From contig NZ_JAYKGK010000004.1 of NCBI RefSeq assembly GCF_036860675.1, positions 62,001 through 126,000 on the forward strand: DNA of 64,000 nt, in the 5' to 3' direction. Made by a program: the position numbers and the translations under genes. The notes under the pieces are model-generated. The model was given only the letters and a program-made list of their open reading frames with translations, was not told the DNA's origin and ran no database searches. This document shows positions 34,535 through 43,442 of this stretch, piece by piece; position 1 is the stretch's first letter; each line of letters begins with the position of its first letter. The stretch comes from Rosettibacter primus. GTDB lineage: Bacteria > Bacteroidota > Ignavibacteria > Ignavibacteriales > Melioribacteraceae.

Positions 34535-35650
34535 ATGGCCCTCAAAACAGAAACAATGATTTTAAATATGGGACCTCAACATCCATCAACTCATGGGGTG
34601 TTGAGACTTGAACTTGAACTTGAAGGTGAATTAATAAAAAATGTAAAACCACACATTGGTTATTTACATAGATGCTTTGAAAAACATGCCGAAGCAATGA
34701 CCTATCCTCAAGTTATTCCTTATACAGATAGAATGGATTATTTAGCATCAATGTATAACAATTTTGGTTACGTTTTAGCTGTAGAAAAATTGCTGGGTAT
34801 TCAAGTTCCAGAAAGAGTTGAATACATTCGTGTAATAATGGGTGAACTTCAAAGAATTGCTTCACATCTTGTAGCGATTGGAACATATGGTTTAGATATT
34901 GGAGCCTTCACCCCATTTTTATATTGCTTTAGAGACCGAGAAAAAATTCTAAATCTTTTTGAAATGACATGCGGTGCACGACTCCTTTATAATTATATGT
35001 GGGTCGGTGGACTATCCCATGATATTCATCCTGATTTTGTTCGATTAACAAAAGAATTTATAAAATCGTTCAGACCCACAATTGATGAACTAAATAATCT
35101 TTTATCTTATAATAAAATTTTTATTGAAAGAACTGCTAATATTGGAGTATTACCATTAGAAACAGCAATTAATTATGGTGTTACAGGACCAGTTTTAAGA
35201 GGCAGCGGATTAGCATTCGATTTAAGAAAAAATGAACCTTATTCTATTTATGATAGATTTGACTTTGATATTCCTATTGGAAAAGGTTTAATGGGAACTG
35301 TTGGTGATTGCTGGGATAGATACTATGTGCGGGTTCAGGAAATGGAACAAAGTCTTAGAATTATCGAACAGGCAATAGACCAGATACCAGAAGGTGATGT
35401 CCATGCTGCAATCCCAAAAAGAATAAAACCACCAAAGGGAACAGTTTATTTCAGAGTAGAAAATCCAAGAGGTGAATTAGGATATTTCATTATCAGCGAT
35501 GGAAGTCCTAATCCGTTTAGAGTTAAAGTTCGAGCTCCTTCTTTTGTTAATCTTGAAGTATTAGGGGAACTCTGCAAAGGTCATCTCGTTGCAGATGTAG
35601 TAGCAATCTTAGGCAGTATTGATATAGTTTTAGGAGAGGTAGACAGATAA
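34535..35650 (+). CDS. nuoD: NADH-quinone oxidoreductase subunit D
   Basis: The 371-residue 49-kDa subunit forms the quinone pocket with NuoB. Signatures are MGPQHPSTHGVLRLELELEG at the N-terminus, IGYLHRCFEKHAE and the C-terminal LGSIDIVLGEVDR. The ATG at 34535 is preferred to a TTG two codons earlier. Length matches the stand-alone NuoD family (about 370-420). Confidence 0.97.
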   Translation: MALKTETMILNMGPQHPSTHGVLRLELELEGELIKNVKPHIGYLHRCFEKHAEAMTYPQVIPYTDRMDYLASMYNNFGYVLAVEKLLGIQVPERVEYIRVIMGELQRIASHLVAIGTYGLDIGAFTPFLYCFRDREKILNLFEMTCGARLLYNYMWVGGLSHDIHPDFVRLTKEFIKSFRPTIDELNNLLSYNKIFIERTANIGVLPLETAINYGVTGPVLRGSGLAFDLRKNEPYSIYDRFDFDIPIGKGLMGTVGDCWDRYYVRVQEMEQSLRIIEQAIDQIPEGDVHAAIPKRIKPPKGTVYFRVENPRGELGYFIISDGSPNPFRVKVRAPSFVNLEVLGELCKGHLVADVVAILGSIDIVLGEVDR

Positions 35651-36717
35651 TGTATCAATTATTATATAATTTTACTGGTGATGTAATTATTTCAACAATT
35701 GTTGTTGCATTAATTCCACTGACAATTATCTTAATTTATGCACTTTTTGCTATCTGGCTCGAAAGAAAAGTTTCTGCACATATGCAGGACAGATTGGGTC
35801 CAATGAGAACGGGCTGGCATGGATGGCTTCAGACAATTGCAGATATGATTAAGATGATTCAAAAGGAAGATACAATTGCAGCAGAAGCTGACAAAAAATT
35901 ATTTAACATTGCACCTGTCTTAGTTTTTACTGGGTCATTTGCTGCTTATGCGGCAATTCCATTCTCAAGTGCATTAATTGGCAGTGAAATTGAAGTAGGG
36001 CTTTTTTACATAGTCGCAATTTCATCTTTAGTTGTTGCAGGAATTTTAATGGCTGGCTGGGCTTCCAACAATAAATATTCATTGCTTGGTGCTATGCGTT
36101 CAGCTGCTCAAATTGTAAGCTATGAAATTCCTACTGCACTTGTTGTTCTAACAATGGTTATGTATACAGGCACTTTTAGCTTAACAAAAATCAGTGAAAT
36201 GCAAACAGCTTATTTCTGGAACTGGAATATTTTTGGCGGACCAGAACCTGGTATAACAAAATTTTTATTAATTCCATTTATGATTGTTGCTGCTTCAATT
36301 ATGTTTATTAGCACATTAGCCGAAGTGAACAGAACACCTTTTGATATCCCAGAAGCAGAATCTGAACTTGTAGCTGGATATTTTACAGAATATTCAGGAA
36401 TGAAATGGGGAATGTTTATGCTTGCCGAATATGCAAATATGCTTGCTGTTTCAGCTGTTGTTTCAATTTTATTCTTTGGCGGTTATCAATCTCCTTTTGG
36501 ATATCTTGGAAATTTATTAAACATAAAATGGTTAATCCCATTTGAACAAATCTTCTGGTTTCTTCTAAAAGGTCTAATTCTTGTATTTGTTCAAATGTGG
36601 CTTAGATGGACTCTACCACGTTTGAGAGTTGACCAGCTTATGACTGTTTGCTGGAAATATTTAATCCCTTATGCTGTTGTTAATTTAATTTTTGTCGGAA
36701 TAATTTCTTTATTGTGA
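35650..36717 (+). CDS. nuoH: NADH-quinone oxidoreductase subunit H
   Basis: The 355-residue membrane subunit with about eight helices joins the quinone site to the proton-pumping arm. The NuoH motifs AIWLERKVSAHMQDRLGPMR, ADMIKMIQKED, EVNRTPFDIPEAESELVAGY and MWLRWTLPRLRVDQLM are all visible. The ATG overlaps the nuoD stop (TAATG). Confidence 0.97.
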   Translation: MYQLLYNFTGDVIISTIVVALIPLTIILIYALFAIWLERKVSAHMQDRLGPMRTGWHGWLQTIADMIKMIQKEDTIAAEADKKLFNIAPVLVFTGSFAAYAAIPFSSALIGSEIEVGLFYIVAISSLVVAGILMAGWASNNKYSLLGAMRSAAQIVSYEIPTALVVLTMVMYTGTFSLTKISEMQTAYFWNWNIFGGPEPGITKFLLIPFMIVAASIMFISTLAEVNRTPFDIPEAESELVAGYFTEYSGMKWGMFMLAEYANMLAVSAVVSILFFGGYQSPFGYLGNLLNIKWLIPFEQIFWFLLKGLILVFVQMWLRWTLPRLRVDQLMTVCWKYLIPYAVVNLIFVGIISLL

Positions 36718-36719
36718 TT

Positions 36720-37253
36720 ATGAAAGAATATTTAAAAAATACATGGCAGGCTATTTACACCGTTCTTGTTGGAATGAAAATTACATTCAAACATTTATTT
36801 ACACCTGCTGTTACAATTCAATATCCCGATGTTAAAGTTCCTTTACCAGAAAGGGTAAGAAATAGGTTATATGTAAATATAGATGATTGTATCGGCTGCG
36901 ACCAATGTTCCCGAGCTTGTCCTGTAAGTTGTATTGAAATTGAAACTGTAAAATCTTTACCAGGTGAAGACCTTGGAGTTACATCAAACGGCAAAAAGAA
37001 AGCTTTATGGGTAACAAAATTTACAATCGACTTTGCTAAATGTTGTTATTGTCAACTTTGTGTATTCCCCTGCCCTACAGATTGTATTTTTATGACCAAT
37101 GTCTATGAATTTTCTGAATACGACAGAAGAAATTTAATATATAATTTTTCTAATCTAACAGAAGAAGAAGCAGCAGAAAAGAAAGCTAATTATGAAAAAT
37201 TCTTAGCAGAAAAGGAATCACAGAAAGCTGCTGCATCAAAAACAACACAATAA
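36720..37253 (+). CDS. nuoI: NADH-quinone oxidoreductase subunit I
   Basis: The 177-residue ferredoxin-like subunit carries clusters N6a and N6b: CIGCDQCSRACPVSC and CCYCQLCVFPCPTDC give two complete [4Fe-4S] sets. A C-terminal Lys/Glu/Ala-rich tail of about 30 residues extends past the conserved core. The ATG at 36720 is preferred over a GTG two codons upstream that overlaps nuoH. Confidence 0.96.
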   Translation: MKEYLKNTWQAIYTVLVGMKITFKHLFTPAVTIQYPDVKVPLPERVRNRLYVNIDDCIGCDQCSRACPVSCIEIETVKSLPGEDLGVTSNGKKKALWVTKFTIDFAKCCYCQLCVFPCPTDCIFMTNVYEFSEYDRRNLIYNFSNLTEEEAAEKKANYEKFLAEKESQKAAASKTTQ

Positions 37254-37267
37254 AATTAGAATTGATT

Positions 37268-37774
37268 ATGACTTATTTCGATGTAATTTTTTATTTGTTT
37301 GCATTAATAACAATAATATCAGCAGTTATAGTTGTAACAACAAAAAATATTGTTTATTCAGCTTATAGTCTTTTGTTAACTTTATTTGGAATTTCAGGAA
37401 TCTATGTTTTATTAGGGGCCGATTTCCTTGCTGTTGTTCAAATTATGATTTATGTAGGTGGAATCCTTATTCTACTTCTTTTTGGTGTTATGCTTACAAA
37501 TAAAATTACAAGTGTAGATATTCGAACAGGAACAATTCATCTTTTACCAGCTGCAATTGGTGTTGGATTATTGCTTGGTGTTCTCTGGGCTGTTATGATT
37601 TGGACTAACTGGAAAACTCAGCCAGCTGAAATTCCAATTACTACAATAAAAAATCTTGGCAATCTCTTAATAACCGACTATATCTTAATTTTTGAATTGC
37701 TTGGAGTACTGCTGCTTGTTGCTTTAATAGGCGCTGCCTCCATTGCAAGAAAAGAAGAAGAAAAAATTGATTAA
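37268..37774 (+). CDS. nuoJ: NADH-quinone oxidoreductase subunit J
   Basis: The 168-residue membrane subunit has five helices and the NuoJ pattern LLGADFLAVVQIMIYVGGILILLLFGVML around helix 3. That helix has the pi-bulge involved in coupling. The ATG at 37268 is preferred to the TTG at 37262. Confidence 0.95.
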   Translation: MTYFDVIFYLFALITIISAVIVVTTKNIVYSAYSLLLTLFGISGIYVLLGADFLAVVQIMIYVGGILILLLFGVMLTNKITSVDIRTGTIHLLPAAIGVGLLLGVLWAVMIWTNWKTQPAEIPITTIKNLGNLLITDYILIFELLGVLLLVALIGAASIARKEEEKID

Positions 37775-37791
37775 TAATAAATTTGTGAATT

Positions 37792-38106
37792 ATGACAATT
37801 AATGTTGGCTTAACTCATTTTTTAATAATTAGTGCAATATTATTCTCATTAGGAATATATGGAATTATTACACGAAAAAATGCTGTAATGGTTCTAATGG
37901 GAATCGAACTAATTCTAAATTCAGCAAATATTAATTTTGTCGCTTTTGCAAGATATGGCAACTTCGGATTTAGTGGTCAAATTATTGCCTTGTTTGTAAT
38001 TATTCTTGCTGCAGCCGAAGCTGCTATTGCTCTAGCAATTGTTCTAAATATTTATAAAACTTTTTCAAATGTCAATGTTGATGAAATTGATAAACTAAAA
38101 GAATAG
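37792..38106 (+). CDS. nuoK: NADH-quinone oxidoreductase subunit K
   Basis: The 104-residue, three-helix antiporter-like subunit. Family motifs are GIELILNSANINFVAFARY (with the conserved helix-2 Glu) and ILAAAEAAIALAIVLNIYK (helix-3 Glu). Length is typical. Confidence 0.96.
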   Translation: MTINVGLTHFLIISAILFSLGIYGIITRKNAVMVLMGIELILNSANINFVAFARYGNFGFSGQIIALFVIILAAAEAAIALAIVLNIYKTFSNVNVDEIDKLKE

Positions 38107-38110
38107 TTCT

Positions 38111-40195
38111 ATGACTGAAAACTTACTAATTACACTTTCAATAATTAATCTTTTTCTACCTGTACTTGGTTTCGCAATTCTAATTTTCTTTGGCAAAAGA
38201 TTTCCTAAATTATATCTTCTCGAAGTATACATTCTTTTTATTGCTCTCATAATTTCTATTTTTATACTCTACTCGAAATTAACTTATTTCAATAAAGACA
38301 TTGTTTCATCATTAACATGGTTTATTTTAAATAATGCTCCTGATATCGGAACCGTTAATATTGAATTAGGAATCAAGATTGATAACATTACAGCTATAAT
38401 GCTTTTTGTAGTAAATCTAATTAGTGCTCTGGTTCATCTATATTCAATTGAATACATGCGAGGTGATAAAAGGTATACAAGATATTTTGCTTATCTGGGA
38501 TTATTTACATTTTCAATGCTTGGAATTGTTCTTACTCATAATTTATTGATGATGTATATTTTCTGGGAATTGGTTGGATTATCATCATATTTATTAATTG
38601 GATTCTGGTTTGAAAAAAAATCTGCAGCCGATGCTTCAAAAAAAGCATTTATTGTTAACCGCGTCGGTGATGTCGGCATGTTTATCGGAATTTTAATTTT
38701 ATTTACCAATTACAAAACTTTTACATTCGACACAATATTTCATCAAATATCAATTGGAAATCTGCCTTTTGGAAGCGAAACATGGCTTACTGCTGCAGGG
38801 ATTTTAGTGTTTATGGGTGCTGTTGGTAAATCTGCTCAATTCCCATTACATGTCTGGTTGCCTGATGCTATGGAAGGTCCTACTCCAGTCAGCGCATTGA
38901 TACATGCAGCTACAATGGTTGCTGCCGGAGTTTATCTTGTTACAAGAATTTTTGTAATGCTTACTGCTGATGCAATGCTCGTAATTGCAATTATTGGGGC
39001 AGTTACTTCTCTTGTCGCAGCTACAATTGCAATTACACAAAATGATATTAAAAAAGTATTGGCTTATTCAACTGTATCCCAGCTTGGATATATGATTATG
39101 TCCTTAGGTGTTGGTGCTTATGTATTTGCATTTTTTCATCTTGTTACACACGCATTCTTTAAAGCATGTTTATTTCTTGGCTCGGGTTCGGTTATCCATT
39201 CAATGCATCATGAACAGGATATTCGCAACATGGGCGGTTTAAGAAAGAAAATGCCTGTTACATACATTACATTCCTAATTTCTACATTAGCAATTTCTGG
39301 TATTCCATTAACGTCAGGATTTCTTAGTAAAGACGGAATTCTTGCCGGGACACTTGCTTTTGGCAAACTTACAGGACATTGGTTAATTCCAGCAATTGGA
39401 TTTACTGTTGCTGCTTTAACAGCATTCTATATGTTCAGATTATTAATATTAACTTTTCATGGCGAACCGAGAGACCATCATAAATTTGAACATGCTCATG
39501 AATCTCCCTTTGTAATGATTGCTCCTTTAATTATACTTGCAGCATTATCAATTTTTATTTTCTATACTCCAAATCCGTTATCTCCAGACGATGGCTGGTT
39601 TCTTAAAAATTGGGTTAAGACTCCAGAACAAGTAACTCCAGCATCTACAAGATTTGATTTTATGAAATCAAGTTCACACAAAGAAAATATTCATGGAGAA
39701 ATAATTCATTCAGTTCTTTACACAGAAACATTACACTGGGCTCATTACCCTGCTATGATGTTGTCGATTACAGTTGCAGGCTTAGGAATTCTTTTGGCAT
39801 TTATGTTTTATCAATGGAAAAAAGTTAATATTGAAAAGTTAACAGAAAAAATAAAACCACTTTACAATTTTTCACTTAATAAATGGTATATCGATGAATT
39901 ATATGATGCAACTGCAGTTGGGCAAACTCTAAACTTCAGTAAAGTTTTAGCATGGTTTGATAATAATATTATTGATGGAATTGTTAACGGTTCTGCATGG
40001 ATTACAAAATCTTTTTCAAAGTTGAGCGGATTATTTGATACTTATGTTGTTGATGGTATGGTAAACTTTTCAGCATTCTTTAGTGGATTTGTAGGATTTT
40101 CTCTTAAAAAATTACAAACTGGCAAAGTGCAAACTTATGTTGTATTTGTTGTTTTTTCTGTAATAATTCTTTTATTAATCTTTAAACCGTTTTGA
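38111..40195 (+). CDS. nuoL: NADH-quinone oxidoreductase subunit L
   Basis: The 694-residue Mrp-type antiporter-like subunit ends in a long lateral helix. Motifs include SIEYMRGDKRYTRYFAYLGLF, MMYIFWELVGLSSYLLIGFW, LPDAMEGPTPVSALIHAATMVAAGVYL and the lysine-bearing DIKKVLAYSTVSQLGYM. Length is slightly above the usual 610-660, mainly in the C-terminal region. Confidence 0.96.
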   Translation: MTENLLITLSIINLFLPVLGFAILIFFGKRFPKLYLLEVYILFIALIISIFILYSKLTYFNKDIVSSLTWFILNNAPDIGTVNIELGIKIDNITAIMLFVVNLISALVHLYSIEYMRGDKRYTRYFAYLGLFTFSMLGIVLTHNLLMMYIFWELVGLSSYLLIGFWFEKKSAADASKKAFIVNRVGDVGMFIGILILFTNYKTFTFDTIFHQISIGNLPFGSETWLTAAGILVFMGAVGKSAQFPLHVWLPDAMEGPTPVSALIHAATMVAAGVYLVTRIFVMLTADAMLVIAIIGAVTSLVAATIAITQNDIKKVLAYSTVSQLGYMIMSLGVGAYVFAFFHLVTHAFFKACLFLGSGSVIHSMHHEQDIRNMGGLRKKMPVTYITFLISTLAISGIPLTSGFLSKDGILAGTLAFGKLTGHWLIPAIGFTVAALTAFYMFRLLILTFHGEPRDHHKFEHAHESPFVMIAPLIILAALSIFIFYTPNPLSPDDGWFLKNWVKTPEQVTPASTRFDFMKSSSHKENIHGEIIHSVLYTETLHWAHYPAMMLSITVAGLGILLAFMFYQWKKVNIEKLTEKIKPLYNFSLNKWYIDELYDATAVGQTLNFSKVLAWFDNNIIDGIVNGSAWITKSFSKLSGLFDTYVVDGMVNFSAFFSGFVGFSLKKLQTGKVQTYVVFVVFSVIILLLIFKPF

Positions 40196-40248
40196 TTAAT
40201 TGTAGATTTATAAAATTCTTTGTCAAAAATTAAAAATAGGTTGAATAT

Positions 40249-41826
40249 ATGAGTGGTTTTCCGATACTTTCTTTAATTACTTTCCTCCCAATTCTGGGAA
40301 TGATAATTGTTTTAATTCTGCCCAAAGAACAGCAAAATAGTATTAAATATACCACTTTAATAATCACAGCTATTCAGGTTATTTTAGCAATTATTCTATT
40401 AGCAAATTATAATTACTCAGCTGCAGGAGTTTACGAAGAAAATTCTTTTCAATTCATTGAAAAATTTAGATGGATTGAGATTACAGGAATATCTTGGTTA
40501 GGCACAGTAAAAGTTGATTACTTCTTAGGTATTGATGGCATTAGTATGCCAATGGTTTTACTTACTGCAATAATTTCTTTTATAGCAACAATATCTTCAT
40601 GGAATATTGAAAAATCAATAAAAGGTTATTTTGCATTATTCCTTTTACTTGATACTGGAATGATGGGAGTTTTTGTTGCTTTAGATTTCTTCCTTTTCTA
40701 TATCTTCTGGGAATTAATGCTTTTGCCAATGTATTTCTTGATTGGCATTTGGGGTGGTCCACGGAAAGAATATGCAGCAATTAAATTCTTTATTTATACT
40801 TTATTTGGAAGCGTTTTCATTCTTCTTGTAATGATTGGTTTGTACTTCAGCGCAACAGAAACATTAAGTGATGGCACAAAAGTTTTCACTTTTAACATGC
40901 TTCAATTAATGAACCCTGACAATTATTTGCAGGATGGAATTCTTTCACCATTAAATCCACATAACTTAAGATTCATTGCTTATTTAGCATTGTTTGTTGG
41001 ATTTGCAATTAAAATTCCAATGTTCCCTTTCCACACATGGCTGCCTGATGCACATGTTGAAGCGCCAACTCCAATTTCTGTAATTCTTGCTGGCGTATTG
41101 TTAAAGATGGGGACGTATGGAATTCTTAGAATAAGTTATCCAATCTTTCCAGAAATTACCAGACAATTAATGTGGTGGATTGCATTATTCGGTATGATAA
41201 ACATTATTTATGGTGCTCTTGTAGCTCTAGCTCAAAAAGATTTTAAAAAGTTAATTGCTTATTCTTCTGTTTCTCACATGGGTTATGTTTTGTTAGGAAT
41301 GGCTTCATTATCTTCTACTGGAATTACCGGTGCTATTTTTCAGATGTTTAATCACGGGACAATTACTGCAATGCTCTTCTTAATTGTTGGTGTAATTTAC
41401 GACAGAGCTCATACAAGAGGTTTAAATGACTTTGGTGGATTGGCAGCACAAATGCCTGTTTATACAGGATTTGTCACAGTTGCTTTCTTTGCTGCAATAG
41501 GACTTCCAAGTTTAAGTGGATTTATTTCAGAAGCTCTTGTTTTTGTTGGTGCATTCGGAGTTACAAATATTAGAATCATTACAATAATTTCCACTCTTGG
41601 AATTCTCTTAGGTGCTGGTTATATGCTATGGACATTACAAAGAATTTTCTTTGGACCATTAAATGAAAAATGGGCTTCGTTAAAAGACCTTGAATTTAGA
41701 GAATATGCTATGTTTGCTCCTCTTTCTGCAATTATAATTTTCCTTGGAGTTTATCCTTCTGCAATGTTGAATATTATGAATACATCTGTAAATACACTTG
41801 TAAGTTTTCTTTTTAATGGTCAATAA
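40249..41826 (+). CDS. nuoM: NADH-quinone oxidoreductase subunit M
   Basis: The 525-residue proton-pumping subunit. It contains FYIFWELMLLPMYFLIGIWGG, FHTWLPDAHVEAPTPISVILAGVLLKMGTYG and DFKKLIAYSSVSHMGYVLLG, the NuoM versions of the antiporter motifs. The gap from nuoL is 53 bases with no recognisable feature. Confidence 0.96.
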   Translation: MSGFPILSLITFLPILGMIIVLILPKEQQNSIKYTTLIITAIQVILAIILLANYNYSAAGVYEENSFQFIEKFRWIEITGISWLGTVKVDYFLGIDGISMPMVLLTAIISFIATISSWNIEKSIKGYFALFLLLDTGMMGVFVALDFFLFYIFWELMLLPMYFLIGIWGGPRKEYAAIKFFIYTLFGSVFILLVMIGLYFSATETLSDGTKVFTFNMLQLMNPDNYLQDGILSPLNPHNLRFIAYLALFVGFAIKIPMFPFHTWLPDAHVEAPTPISVILAGVLLKMGTYGILRISYPIFPEITRQLMWWIALFGMINIIYGALVALAQKDFKKLIAYSSVSHMGYVLLGMASLSSTGITGAIFQMFNHGTITAMLFLIVGVIYDRAHTRGLNDFGGLAAQMPVYTGFVTVAFFAAIGLPSLSGFISEALVFVGAFGVTNIRIITIISTLGILLGAGYMLWTLQRIFFGPLNEKWASLKDLEFREYAMFAPLSAIIIFLGVYPSAMLNIMNTSVNTLVSFLFNGQ

Positions 41827-41856
41827 TATTTAATTAAAAATGGATTGTAAGTTTTA

Positions 41857-43371
41857 ATGGAACAGACAAATTTAATTCAATCACTAAATTTAATTTTACC
41901 GGAAATTGTTCTAACTGTTTTTCTTGTAATACTAATTTTATCAGATTTAATTTTTCATAAAAATAAATCAATCATTCCATACGTAGCTGGAACAGGTATT
42001 TTTATAACAGGGCTTATTTTAATAAATCAATTCTATGATAATGGCTTTGCTTTCAGCCAATCAATTAATTCCCTAAGAAATTATGGAATGATTGCAATTG
42101 ATTCATTTGGTTCATTCTTTAAAGTTATAGTTGTAATATCATCACTTCTTGTTGTATTTTTTTCATATTCTTCATTAGAAATTAAAAATACTCAAGATAG
42201 AATTGGTGAATATTATGCTTTGATTTATGGGATGATGATTGGAATGTTCTTCATGATTTCTGCTTCCGACTTAATTTTAATTTACCTCTCAATGGAATTA
42301 CTTTCTCTCTCATCTTATGTTCTTGCAGGTTTCATCAAATTAAGAGATAGAAACAGTGAAGCTGCATTAAAATATTTAATTTATGGAGCTGTATCATCTG
42401 GATTAATGCTATTTGGAATTTCTTTGATTTATGGACTTACAGGAAGTACAAATCTTTACATCATAAATTCGTTAATTCAAGCTCCCAATATCAATTTATT
42501 CACACTCTCATTTGCAGTAATTTTAATTTTTGCAGGAATTGGTTATAAAATTTCTTCAGCACCATTTCATTTCTGGACACCAGATGTTTATGAAGGTGCT
42601 CCAATTACAATTACAGCATATCTTTCAATTGCAAGCAAAGCTGCAGGTTTTGCACTCTTAATTAGATTTATAAAGACAACATTTGTATCGTTTGTAAATT
42701 CAGATGGCTTCTGGAACTTAATTGATGTATTCGACTGGAAATCTGTATTAATCGTAATTTCTATTTTAACTATGACACTTGGAAATTTTTCAGCTCTTTG
42801 GCAGGATAATCTAAAAAGAATGCTTGCTTATTCAAGTATAGCTCATGCTGGATATATTTTACTTGGTCTGGTTGTTTTTTCAAATCAAGGATTGATGGCA
42901 ATATTAATTTATTTTGTATTCTATTTAATAATGAATCTTGGTGCATTTTTTGTAGTAATGCTTATTTCAAATCAAATTGGTTCCGAAGAAATTGATGATT
43001 ATAATGGACTTGGATATACATCACCTCTAATCTCAGTTTCCTTAGCAATCTTTCTCGTTTCATTGACAGGTATTCCACCAACGGTAGGATTTATCGGTAA
43101 GTTGTATCTTTTCATTGCTCTTGTAGATGCTAAAATGATTGCTGTGGCAGTAATTGCACTTCTTAATACAGTTGTTTCGCTCTATTATTACATTCGAGTA
43201 TTAAAACACATGTATTTGGTAAAAGCTGATGAAAATACACCTGTAATTATTCCGTCAACTGGAAATAAATTATTAGTATCTATATTAGCTTTTGCTGTAG
43301 TGTTTTTTGGAGTTTACTTTTCACCAGTCATCAATTTTGCAAAGTCGTGCTTAATAATTCTCGGCTTATAA
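41857..43371 (+). CDS. nuoN: NADH-quinone oxidoreductase subunit N
   Basis: The 504-residue third antiporter-like subunit. Motifs are IYLSMELLSLSSYVLAGF, FHFWTPDVYEGAPITITAYLSIASKAAGFALL and NLKRMLAYSSIAHAGYILLG. It is the last gene of the operon, followed by a hairpin at 43376-43420. nuoE, nuoF and nuoG are absent. Confidence 0.96.
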   Translation: MEQTNLIQSLNLILPEIVLTVFLVILILSDLIFHKNKSIIPYVAGTGIFITGLILINQFYDNGFAFSQSINSLRNYGMIAIDSFGSFFKVIVVISSLLVVFFSYSSLEIKNTQDRIGEYYALIYGMMIGMFFMISASDLILIYLSMELLSLSSYVLAGFIKLRDRNSEAALKYLIYGAVSSGLMLFGISLIYGLTGSTNLYIINSLIQAPNINLFTLSFAVILIFAGIGYKISSAPFHFWTPDVYEGAPITITAYLSIASKAAGFALLIRFIKTTFVSFVNSDGFWNLIDVFDWKSVLIVISILTMTLGNFSALWQDNLKRMLAYSSIAHAGYILLGLVVFSNQGLMAILIYFVFYLIMNLGAFFVVMLISNQIGSEEIDDYNGLGYTSPLISVSLAIFLVSLTGIPPTVGFIGKLYLFIALVDAKMIAVAVIALLNTVVSLYYYIRVLKHMYLVKADENTPVIIPSTGNKLLVSILAFAVVFFGVYFSPVINFAKSCLIILGL

Positions 43372-43375
43372 GAAT

Positions 43376-43420
43376 CTTTATCAAAGAATAAACATTGTAA
43401 TCTAATTCTTAATGATAAAG
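43376..43420. terminator. Bidirectional hairpin between nuoN and the convergent transporter
   Basis: CTTTATCA (43376-43383) plus AAGAAT (43384-43389) pair with ATTCTT (43405-43410) and TGATAAAG (43413-43420), leaving an AA bulge and a 15-base loop. The 14-bp stem is AT-rich and lacks a strong U-run, so termination efficiency is uncertain. Its position between two convergent stop codons fits a shared terminator. Confidence 0.5.
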
Positions 43421-43442
43421 GAATAAATCATTGTTAATAACT

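Noticed and set aside
38846..39040. Cys-rich minus-strand frame inside nuoL
   Set aside because: It is antisense to an unambiguous complex I gene and has no independent support.
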